A stretch of 5,485 nt of DNA from Gallionellaceae bacterium (lineage in GTDB: Bacteria > Pseudomonadota > Gammaproteobacteria > Burkholderiales > Gallionellaceae), in the NCBI GenBank assembly GCA_947445045.1, contig CANFCA010000095.1, forward strand, positions 1 to 5,485, given 5' to 3'. Below the pieces are notes generated by a model. The model was given only the letters and a program-made list of their open reading frames with translations, searched no databases and was not told where the DNA came from. This document shows positions 1-4,939 of this stretch, in pieces (within the stretch, counting starts at the first letter, position 1; each line of letters starts with the position of its first letter). Position numbers and translations under genes: made by a program.

Positions 1-1
1 G

Positions 2-502
2 CCGCTAAAAGACGTTGCAGCTACCATCACCCAACCTTTGTTAGAAAGCGTACTAAGAATTTTGTATGGCGATTTACAACGCCGTTTTGGCATCGCGCAA
101 CCACGCATCTTGGTCGCAGGGCTTAATCCGCATGCGGGTGAAGGCGGCTATCTGGGCCGAGAAGAAATCGAGGTGATGATTCCGGTGTTGGATAAATTGC
201 GCGGTGAAGGCATGAATGTGAGTGTGCCGCTACCCGCCGATACTTTGTTCACTCCGCATAAATTAGCGCAGTGCGATGCCGTATTGAGCATGTATCACGA
301 CCAAGGATTGCCCGTGTTAAAACACGCCAGTTTCGGGCAGGGCGTAAACGTTACGCTGGGCTTGCCGATTATTCGCACCTCAGTCGATCACGGCACGGCA
401 CTGGATTTGGCGGGTACGGGCAAGGCCGATAGTGGGAGCTTGTTAGAAGCCATTAAAGTCGCTACCGAGATGGTGCAGAACGAACGAGTTGCTCGTGCAT
501 AA
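2..502 (+). CDS. pdxA: 4-hydroxythreonine-4-phosphate dehydrogenase, C-terminal half (5' end outside window)
   Basis: PdxA performs the NAD-dependent oxidation of 4-phosphohydroxy-L-threonine in the DXP-dependent pyridoxal phosphate pathway, in the cytoplasm. The frame is open from base 2 to the TAA at 500-502, giving 166 residues, about half of the usual ~330. Compared from memory with E. coli PdxA, the metal-ligand histidines are visible in LNPHAGEGG (E. coli H211) and [11 protein letters not shown] (H266). The substrate-phosphate residues appear as the K ending that second motif and the N and R of [24 protein letters not shown] and GKAD follow. No internal codon is a plausible true start; the gene begins upstream of the window. 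Its 3' end overlaps the start of rsmA, the same pdxA-ksgA order as in many proteobacteria, so the two are probably cotranscribed and translationally coupled. It looks intact in the visible part. Confidence 0.97.
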   Translation, partial: PLKDVAATITQPLLESVLRILYGDLQRRFGIAQPRILVAGLNPHAGEGGYLGREEIEVMIPVLDKLRGEGMNVSVPLPADTLFTPHKLAQCDAVLSMYHDQGLPVLKHASFGQGVNVTLGLPIIRTSVDHGTALDLAGTGKADSGSLLEAIKVATEMVQNERVARA

Positions 503-1292
503 AGCCAAAAAGAAATTTGGTCAAAACTTCCTCGTTGATCAAAACATCATCGCAGATATAGTGTCTTCGATTCGCCCTGCAGCTAATGACAACATGGTCG
601 AGATTGGCCCCGGTTTGGGCGCATTGACGCGCCCCTTGCTGAAGGTACTGAATCATTTGCACGTAGTAGAAATCGACCGCGACATTATTGCGCGTTTGGA
701 GAATGATTACCCGCAAGACAAGGCTAACACCAAGCTGATTATCCATGCCGGTGATGCGTTGAAGTTTGACTTTGCCACGCTCGCAAAACCGTTGCGTATC
801 GTCGGCAATTTGCCTTACAACATCTCGTCGCCGTTGCTATTTCATTTTACTGAATACACCGAACGTATCACTGACATGCACTTCATGCTGCAAAATGAAG
901 TGGTCGAACGCATGGTGGCAAGCCACTCAACCAAGGCATATGGTCGATTGTCGGTGATGCTGCAATATCGTTTCTTCATGGAAAAATTACTCGACGTGCC
1001 ACCTGAATCGTTCCGTCCCGCGCCAAAAGTGGACTCCGCCATCGTGCGCATGATTCCGCTACCAGCCGAGCAAATTTTGGTGCGCAATGAAACTTTATTC
1101 GCCGCGATAGTTGCTACAGCATTCGGACAACGTCGCAAAACCCTACGCAACACTTTGCGCAGCTATTTGCAGGAAAGTGAATTCACCACGCTGGGCATAG
1201 ATTCGCAGTTACGCGCGGAAAATTTGTCAGTGGCGGATTTTGTGCGGGTGGCGAATTACTGTGATGAGAGACCGCCGAGTAGCGTGGCGTAA
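495..1292 (+). CDS. rsmA: 16S rRNA (adenine1518-N6/adenine1519-N6)-dimethyltransferase RsmA (KsgA)
   Basis: RsmA dimethylates two adjacent adenines in the 3'-terminal helix of 16S rRNA during late 30S assembly, using S-adenosylmethionine. With the GTG start at 495 the protein is 265 residues, normal for the family. It shows the N-terminal KKFGQNFL signature (residues 6-13), SAM motif [12 protein letters not shown] (35-45), the acidic motif II VEIDRD (58-63), GDALKF (86-91), the catalytic NLPYNIS (105-111), and the C-terminal VDSAIVRM and [12 protein letters not shown] stretches. The start is uncertain: GTG 495 overlaps pdxA by 8 bases and gives [10 protein letters not shown], which best fits family length, while TTG 489 would add two residues. 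Neither has a convincing Shine-Dalgarno, which fits coupling to pdxA translation. The identification is secure; only the start is in doubt. Confidence 0.96.
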   Translation: MHKAKKKFGQNFLVDQNIIADIVSSIRPAANDNMVEIGPGLGALTRPLLKVLNHLHVVEIDRDIIARLENDYPQDKANTKLIIHAGDALKFDFATLAKPLRIVGNLPYNISSPLLFHFTEYTERITDMHFMLQNEVVERMVASHSTKAYGRLSVMLQYRFFMEKLLDVPPESFRPAPKVDSAIVRMIPLPAEQILVRNETLFAAIVATAFGQRRKTLRNTLRSYLQESEFTTLGIDSQLRAENLSVADFVRVANYCDERPPSSVA

Positions 1293-1300
1293 ATTTGGAG

Positions 1301-1320
1301 TGCAGCGGCACGGCGCTGCA
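1301..1320 (+). terminator. Hairpin just downstream of rsmA, possible terminator
   Basis: A perfect 7-bp inverted repeat (TGCAGCG, 6-base loop, CGCTGCA) starts 8 bases after the rsmA stop. It is GC-rich and well placed to end the pdxA-rsmA transcript or protect its 3' end. It is followed by AAAATCC rather than a T run, so it is not a canonical Rho-independent terminator. The role is inferred from position only. Confidence 0.35.
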
Positions 1321-1326
1321 AAATCC

Positions 1327-1449
1327 GTCACACCGGCGCAGGCCGGTGTCCAGCATACTCAAACTGGATTCCGGCCTGATAAATCAACTAGCCATTCGAT
1401 AAGCTGTCAAAAAACGCCAGCCAAGTCGCTGGTTATACGCCGGAATGAC
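1327..1449. repeat. Intergenic inverted-repeat element of the GTCA-CCGGC...GCCGGAATGAC type
   Basis: The element begins GTCACACCGGC and ends GCCGGAATGAC, so its ends are imperfect inverted repeats (GTCA at 1327-1330 against TGAC at 1446-1449; ATTCCGGC at 1368-1375 against GCCGGAAT at 1439-1446). Inside are a perfect 8-bp stem (ACACCGGC 1330-1337, GCCGGTGT 1342-1349) and a TCCAG/CTGGA pair (1349-1353 and 1364-1368). In the forward frame it reads VTPAQAGVQ, the translation typical of a dispersed intergenic repeat common in Proteobacteria that is often mis-annotated as coding. It carries no gene and lies between rsmA and the end of the AraC-type gene, two bases from that stop. Copy number cannot be seen from one window. 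Confidence 0.75.
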
Positions 1450-1451
1450 CA

Positions 1452-1916
1452 TCAAACTAAAGGCAAATATATTTCCGTCAGCAACTCTGCGGGCGCGGCA
1501 TTCATCGGCGTATTGAGGTATTCCTCGAAGGGCGGTGCATCGCGCAATTCGCGCCCTGATTGCAACAGCCACACACCAAAAAACCATTTGTACGCGGCAG
1601 CCAAGCCGTCATAAGGCCCTTTGTGTAGCAACACGGCATATTCACCGCCTGCAATGGTGATGCGCTCTAACGGGGCTTCGAGCACACACGGTTTGTTTAC
1701 CGTCATGCAGGCACGTGAACGCAAATCTTTTTCCGCAACAGTGTCGGGGTCGTCGTAATAAACGCCCATCATGCGACTATCTGCATCGATTAAATTGCGT
1801 GCGCCCAACCAACTTCCCAGACAATCAAATGCTTGGCTAATGTGTAAATACGAGCCGTTGTGTTTAACGCTAACCACTTCCAAATCGGGAAGGGTCTTAA
1901 TGGTGATGTTGTACAT
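1452..1916 (-). CDS. Possible internal in-frame product: stand-alone GyrI-like domain (154 aa)
   Basis: Within the AraC-type gene, codon 130 is an ATG (1914-1916) preceded by AAAGGAG with a 7-base spacer. This is a near-ideal Shine-Dalgarno, better than the one at the annotated start of the full gene. The ATG falls at the junction between the HTH linker and the GyrI-like domain, so initiation here would yield the complete effector domain without DNA-binding part. Stand-alone GyrI-like proteins of about this length are known. I infer a possible second product; it could instead be a relic of a gene fusion or a chance match in codons for Glu-Arg-Ser. This entry overlaps the full-length gene rather than replacing it. 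Confidence 0.4.
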   Translation of the reverse strand: MYNITIKTLPDLEVVSVKHNGSYLHISQAFDCLGSWLGARNLIDADSRMMGVYYDDPDTVAEKDLRSRACMTVNKPCVLEAPLERITIAGGEYAVLLHKGPYDGLAAAYKWFFGVWLLQSGRELRDAPPFEEYLNTPMNAAPAELLTEIYLPLV

Positions 1917-2303
1917 GGCTAAACTCCTTTCAAGGTTGGTAGATTGATACTGGGTATGGCTGCCGTGGTTGCGATAACGCGCGGGCGGCATGCCGTACAC
2001 CGCGTTAAACGTGCGGGTGAAAGATTGAATGTTTTTATAACCTGACGCTTGCGAAATATCGGCTATCGCCATTGTCGTGTGAGCGAGATAGCCAGCCGCG
2101 CGATGCAAGCGCAAACGCCGCACTGTGGTGGCAATCGTTTCACCGCGTGCCGCGCGATAGATGCGATGAAAATGATAGGGCGACAGAAAGGCAACCTCGG
2201 CGAGTTTAATCAAATCCAGCTCATCATCCAGATGCTCGTAGATATACGTTGTCACGCGGTTTAAGCGTTCTTCGTAATTGATCCAATTTGATGTTTGTTG
2301 CAT
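1452..2303 (-). CDS. AraC-family regulator with C-terminal GyrI-like effector-binding domain
   Basis: This is a 283-residue transcription regulator. Residues about 10-112 form an AraC-type DNA-binding domain with two helix-turn-helices (around 32-52, LAEVAFLSPYHFHRIYR, and 79-100, IADISQASGYKNIQSFTRTF), followed by the usual GMPPARYR ending. After a polar linker (112-128), residues 130-283 resemble GyrI-like/effector-binding domains (IKTLPDLEVVSVKHNGSY near the start, EYAVLLHKGPYDGLAAAYKWFF and EEYLNTP near the end), which bind small hydrophobic ligands in the Rob/BmrR group. The order HTH then GyrI is a known architecture of about this length. The ATG at 2303 has a GATGAGG Shine-Dalgarno 9 bases upstream, inside a hairpin. 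A second, stronger ribosome site lies at the domain junction (separate entry). Its ligand and targets are unknown; no adjacent efflux gene is visible. Confidence 0.9.
   Translation of the reverse strand: MQQTSNWINYEERLNRVTTYIYEHLDDELDLIKLAEVAFLSPYHFHRIYRAARGETIATTVRRLRLHRAAGYLAHTTMAIADISQASGYKNIQSFTRTFNAVYGMPPARYRNHGSHTQYQSTNLERSLAMYNITIKTLPDLEVVSVKHNGSYLHISQAFDCLGSWLGARNLIDADSRMMGVYYDDPDTVAEKDLRSRACMTVNKPCVLEAPLERITIAGGEYAVLLHKGPYDGLAAAYKWFFGVWLLQSGRELRDAPPFEEYLNTPMNAAPAELLTEIYLPLV
1924..1930 (-). promoter_or_regulatory. Strong internal Shine-Dalgarno (AAAGGAG) inside the AraC-type gene
   Basis: Read on the minus strand, AAAGGAG is followed by TTTAGCC and then ATG (1916-1914), in frame with the AraC/GyrI reading frame. 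Core sequence and spacing are both close to optimal, unlike most starts in this window, which have weak or no Shine-Dalgarno. Confidence 0.55.
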
Positions 2304-2312
2304 GGCTTAATG

Positions 2313-2333
2313 CCTCATCAGATTTCAATGAGG
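2313..2333 (-). promoter_or_regulatory. Inverted repeat covering the Shine-Dalgarno of the AraC-type gene
   Basis: CCTCAT (2313-2318) and ATGAGG (2328-2333) are perfect 6-bp inverted arms around a 9-base loop. In the minus-strand mRNA the second arm contains the GATGAGG ribosome site, which ends 9 bases before the ATG, so a folded leader could hide it. The same palindrome could instead be an operator for autoregulation. Both roles are inferred; the stem is short and AT-containing. Confidence 0.35.
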
Positions 2334-2409
2334 AATTAAAGCACAAATGGATTTAACAAATCTTGCGGAGTTTGTTAGTGAAGATAAACGAATAATATTA
2401 AGCTAGAAA

Positions 2410-3232
2410 TCATGTTAAACCGACTGCCTTTGCAAATTGAATACCTAATGCCGTTCTAATTAAAATGCCATTGGTAAAACTTATTTTTCTCGTTTCACTC
2501 TCGTGTTCTTTTCGTAATTTAGAAACTTCAGGCCTTGTTTCGACCCAAGTGTAACTATCTGTTCCAGTTAAATGTGTTGCGTAATCTACATTGATTAGTC
2601 CAAGGCGAATCCAGTTATCCACCATAGCGGGAATTTTGGAGTTTTCAATTTGTTCGCCAGTTTCATTTTTGGTTAAACTTAATAGGTGCTTTGACAAGAT
2701 GATCCAACCGTTTTCGCCAACAGTGGATAGTCGAACTTCTACAATACCAATGGCTCTTGGAGATTGAAGAACGCCGCGAATTAAGTCAGCCTCTTCAGAG
2801 TCTAGTTGCTTAATAATTTCAACGAAAGCTGGATGTGCTTCAGCAGCAACACGACCATCCATGGCTGTTGCCAGTAGACTTAGGTACATGTCCTTCAAGT
2901 TGGCCTCTTCATGTGTGAAGGCGCCCTTGTAAAGCAGGGCCAGCAATGGATGCGTTAGGCTCGACAAGCTGCTCCTGTGGAATGGTGGTGGCCTTTTGCG
3001 AAATATCGTGTTGAAATTTTTCTGCGAAATACACTCTGGCTTTATCGAATGCAAAGTTTACTGCGGCCAATGGCAGCAATGCATTATTAATTGTTTTTGT
3101 GATTGTTAAAGCTGTCTGTCCAAGGTTTTGACCTGCTGCTTTAACATTAGGATTATCTCCTGCAGCCTTAATAATTTCACCTACGAGAGCGACTCCACTT
3201 GTAGCGGTTTTTATCGAGTCATCAGTTGTCAT
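2410..3232 (-). pseudogene. DUF4393 / Abi-alpha family protein, disrupted by a +1 frameshift
   Basis: Two overlapping minus-strand frames carry successive parts of one protein. The first (ATG at 3232, stop at 2909) holds the N-terminal part, with TINNALLPL and VEPNASIAGPALQ. The second runs to 2410 and holds AFTHEEANLKDMYLSLLATAMD, AHPAFVEIIKQL and a C-terminus ending ALGIQFAKAVG. Skipping one base in the GGG at 2924-2926 joins them into 273 residues, the layout I recall for DUF4393 proteins (Pfam Abi_alpha, named after abortive infection; biochemistry poorly known). The start is supported by AAGGGG (3237-3242) five bases upstream; an upstream TTG at 3250 is unlikely. The stretch is visibly AT-richer than its neighbours, suggesting transfer. 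The single-base shift could be real decay or a sequencing error. As read, only a 107-residue truncated N-terminal product is expected. Confidence 0.75.
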
Positions 3233-3236
3233 ATAG

Positions 3237-3242
3237 CCCCTT
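3237..3242 (-). promoter_or_regulatory. Shine-Dalgarno (AAGGGG) fixing the start of the Abi-alpha-like gene
   Basis: On the minus strand AAGGGG is followed by CTAT... and the ATG at 3232-3230, four to five bases away. It favours this ATG over the in-frame TTG at 3250, which would include the ribosome site in the coding sequence. Confidence 0.5.
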
Positions 3243-3253
3243 ATTAGCAATAA

Positions 3254-3267
3254 CTAGGCGTACCTAG
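3254..3267. repeat. Short palindrome between gloA and the Abi-alpha-like gene
   Basis: CTAGG (3254-3258), loop CGTA, CCTAG (3263-3267) make a 5-bp stem, ending three bases before the gloA stop codon as read on the plus strand. No T run follows on the minus strand, so it is not a convincing terminator. Role unknown; it may simply be chance. Confidence 0.3.
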
Positions 3268-3269
3268 GT

Positions 3270-3659
3270 TCACATATTTTTCTTCTGTATCAACTCAATC
3301 TTGTATCCATCCGGGTCTTCGACAAATGCAATCACAGTGCTGCCATGTTTCATCGGCCCAGCTTCGCGTACCACTTTGCCGTCGCGCAGCTTGATAGCTT
3401 CGCAGGTTGCATAGGCATCAGGCACTTCAATGGCGATGTGGCCGTAGGCGTTGCCAATATCGTAGTGTTCCACGCCCCAGTTGTGGGTGAGTTCGATCAC
3501 TGCGCCGCTGGCTTCGTCGCTGTATCCCACAAAGGCCAAGGTAAATTTGCCATCGGGGTAGTCGTTGCGTCGAAGTAATTTCATGCCGAGTACGTTGGTA
3601 TAAAACGCCAGCGATTTTTCCAAATCGCCGACACGCAGCATGGTGTGGAGGATGCGCAT
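3270..3659 (-). CDS. gloA: Lactoylglutathione lyase (glyoxalase I)
   Basis: Glyoxalase I isomerises the hemithioacetal of methylglyoxal and glutathione to S-lactoylglutathione, detoxifying a glycolytic by-product in the cytoplasm. The protein is 129 residues, close to the 135 of E. coli GloA, and begins [17 protein letters not shown], nearly identical to it. The four metal ligands fall at the same numbers as in E. coli: H5, E56 ([10 protein letters not shown]), H74 (AYGHIAIEV) and E122 (DPDGYKIEL). The short form with these ligands belongs to the nickel/cobalt-activated bacterial class rather than the zinc class (family knowledge). The ATG overlaps the rubredoxin stop by one base (TAATG), so the two genes are translationally coupled. 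The linkage hints at a shared redox or stress role, but that is inference. Confidence 0.97.
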   Translation of the reverse strand: MRILHTMLRVGDLEKSLAFYTNVLGMKLLRRNDYPDGKFTLAFVGYSDEASGAVIELTHNWGVEHYDIGNAYGHIAIEVPDAYATCEAIKLRDGKVVREAGPMKHGSTVIAFVEDPDGYKIELIQKKNM

Positions 3660-3838
3660 TAGAGTGCCATCATTTCAAAATCTTCTTTACGCGCTTCGCA
3701 TTCCGGGCACATCCAGTTGATGGGTACGTCTTCCCAGCGTGTGCCAGCGGGCAAGCCTTCTTCGGGCGCGCCCACTTCTTCGTCGTATATCCAGCCGCAG
3801 ATGAGGCACATGTAAACTTTGTATTCGGGTGTAGTCAT
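3659..3838 (-). CDS. Rubredoxin
   Basis: This is a 59-residue small iron-sulfur electron carrier, typical of rubredoxins (50-60 residues). It has the first cysteine knuckle [10 protein letters not shown] (C11, C14) and the second [12 protein letters not shown] (C44, C47), which bind one iron atom; W37 and the KEDFEM ending are also family-typical. The residue after the last cysteine is Glu (E48) instead of the usual Gly. The ATG at 3838 has no visible Shine-Dalgarno (AACCATT precedes it), but starting here gives the normal rubredoxin N-terminus [11 protein letters not shown]. It is the first gene of a leftward unit with gloA, diverging from thiD. Its redox partner is not in the window. Confidence 0.96.
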   Translation of the reverse strand: MTTPEYKVYMCLICGWIYDEEVGAPEEGLPAGTRWEDVPINWMCPECEARKEDFEMMAL

Positions 3839-3851
3839 AATGGTTTAATGG

Positions 3852-3880
3852 TTGGGTTGTGGGGGCGTATAGGGTAAAAT
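3852..3880 (+). promoter_or_regulatory. Candidate sigma-70 promoter for thiD
   Basis: TTGGGT (3852-3857) and TAAAAT (3875-3880) are separated by exactly 17 bases. The -10 matches the consensus TATAAT at five of six positions; the -35 only at three. Transcription would start near 3887, about 29 bases before the thiD ATG. The sequence lies in the 77-base divergent gap between the rubredoxin gene and thiD; I could not find an equally good promoter for the leftward unit. Confidence 0.5.
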
Positions 3881-3915
3881 GAACCTCGCCGCACATCTTA
3901 CCATTGCCCAATAAT

Positions 3916-4767
3916 ATGTCTGAATCGTTTCCGTTAGTCATGAGTTTTGCCGCTACCGACCCCAGTGGTGGGGCGGGTTTGCAAGCCGATATTTTAACCA
4001 TCGCCAGCATGGGTTGCCATCCGCTGTCGGTGGTGACGGCAATAACGGTGCAAGACACCAGTGGCGTGGATGACGTGCTGGCCATAGATGCAGAGTGGGT
4101 GGCGGATCAGGCGCGGGCGATTTTGGAAGATGTGCCTGTTGCAGCGTTCAAAATTGGTTTGCTGGGAAGCGTCGATAACATCGCGGCGATTGCAAGTATC
4201 TTGGCGGACTACCCAGATATTCCTTTGGTGCTGGATCCGATTTTGTCCTCCGGTCGCGGTGATGAATTGGCTGACGACGATATGCTGGATGCGATGCGCG
4301 AGTTGTTGATTCCGCAATGCACGCTGGTTACGCCGAATAGCATCGAAGCGCGCCGTTTGGCATTGAACGAAGACGACGAGGAAGATGATCCTTCACTTGA
4401 AGAATGCGCAAAACGTATCTTGGCGATGGGTTGTGAATACGTGTTGATTACTGGCACTCATGAGCAAACACTTAAAGTGACGAATACTTTATACAGCGAG
4501 CGTGGTGTGGTGCGTGCAGATAGTTGGGAGCGGTTGCCCGGCATTTATCATGGCTCAGGTTGCACCTTGGCTTCCGCAATTGCGGCATTGTTGGCGCAGG
4601 ATGTTGATTTGCCAGAAGCGGTGAAAGAGGCGCAGGAATATACTTGGCAAGCTCTAAATACGGGCTTCCGTCCGGGTATGGGGCAGCATATTCCGGATCG
4701 TTTATTCTGGGCGCGCGGCGAGGACGACGAGGATGAGGGTGAAGAAAAGCCGGCGTTGCTTAATTAA
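3916..4767 (+). CDS. thiD: Hydroxymethylpyrimidine / phosphomethylpyrimidine kinase
   Basis: ThiD phosphorylates HMP and then HMP-phosphate to HMP pyrophosphate, the pyrimidine half of thiamine phosphate. From the ATG at 3916 it is 283 residues, somewhat longer than the usual ~266. Motifs in ribokinase-like order: AATDPSGGAGLQAD (12-25), VVTAITVQ (39-46), KIGLLGS (79-85), VLDPILSSGRGDEL (105-118), TPNSIEA (139-145), VLITGTHE (176-183) and the anion-hole/catalytic HGSGCTLASAIAA (212-224). Extra length comes from two acidic runs, at 151-158 and in the C-terminal tail (268-277). An upstream TTG (3904) is less likely; neither start has a Shine-Dalgarno. It lies upstream of thiE, fitting a thiamine cluster; no TPP riboswitch is visible in its leader. 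Single-domain, so not a ThiD-ThiE fusion. Confidence 0.96.
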   Translation: MSESFPLVMSFAATDPSGGAGLQADILTIASMGCHPLSVVTAITVQDTSGVDDVLAIDAEWVADQARAILEDVPVAAFKIGLLGSVDNIAAIASILADYPDIPLVLDPILSSGRGDELADDDMLDAMRELLIPQCTLVTPNSIEARRLALNEDDEEDDPSLEECAKRILAMGCEYVLITGTHEQTLKVTNTLYSERGVVRADSWERLPGIYHGSGCTLASAIAALLAQDVDLPEAVKEAQEYTWQALNTGFRPGMGQHIPDRLFWARGEDDEDEGEEKPALLN

Positions 4768-4789
4768 GTTAGGGATGACTTTTGTAAAA

Positions 4790-4939
4790 GTTAACCTCCC
4801 GTCGACTTCGCTGCGCGTAGTTTATCCAGAGCAACGTCGAAGGGCTCAGAGCGAACGGGAGTTTGTTAGTTGAATGGAACTCTCTCAACCGTTCGTACTG
4901 AGCGTAGCGGCGGTTTTGCCGCGAAGTCGAAGTATGTTA
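4790..4939. repeat. Composite REP-like inverted-repeat element between thiD and thiE
   Basis: Two related REP-type units lie in opposite orientation. Unit 1 (4796-4861) is bounded by CTCCCGT and ACGGGAG and contains GGGCTCAGAGCGAACGGG. Unit 2 (about 4888-4935) reads CCGTTCGTACTGAGCG, then a GCGGC/GCCGC stem (4907-4911 and 4918-4922), then GCGAAGTCGAAGTATG. The outer ends also pair: GTTAAC...CGACTTCGC on the left (4790-4811) and GCGAAGTCG...GTTAAC on the right (4921-4941). The TTCG-TACTGAGC / GTCGAAG core resembles widely dispersed proteobacterial REP repeats. It may form strong hairpins that end or stabilise the thiD transcript. No transposase is linked. Confidence 0.7.

Noticed and set aside
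462..1153. Leftward and out-of-phase open frames inside rsmA
   Set aside because: They lie over a strongly conserved rsmA reading frame and have no recognisable domains.
1240..1614. Forward open frame after rsmA containing VTPAQAGVQ
   Set aside because: It overlaps the rsmA end, runs through the repeat and continues antisense to the AraC-type gene. The VTPAQAGVQ translation is the typical false product of the dispersed repeat.
2348..2407. Tiny forward ORF (19 codons) between the two leftward genes
   Set aside because: It has an ATG and a GAGGA 12 bases upstream, but the spacing is poor, it has no recognisable content and could easily arise by chance in AT-rich DNA.
2905..2935. Programmed +1 frameshift in the Abi-alpha-like gene
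   Set aside because: The CAA-GGG-CGC context has no slow-codon or stop-coupled +1 site, no internal SD stimulator and no evident structure; mutation or sequencing error is simpler.
3839..3915. TPP (THI-box) riboswitch upstream of thiD
   Set aside because: The gap is too short and lacks the conserved CTGAGA and ACC-TGAT-like elements; the same signals are not found in the thiD-thiE gap.
3687..4085. Leftward open frame of 132 codons across the rubredoxin-thiD divergent region
   Set aside because: It is antisense to thiD and out of frame with rubredoxin, which has clear family motifs; the translation resembles no protein family I know.
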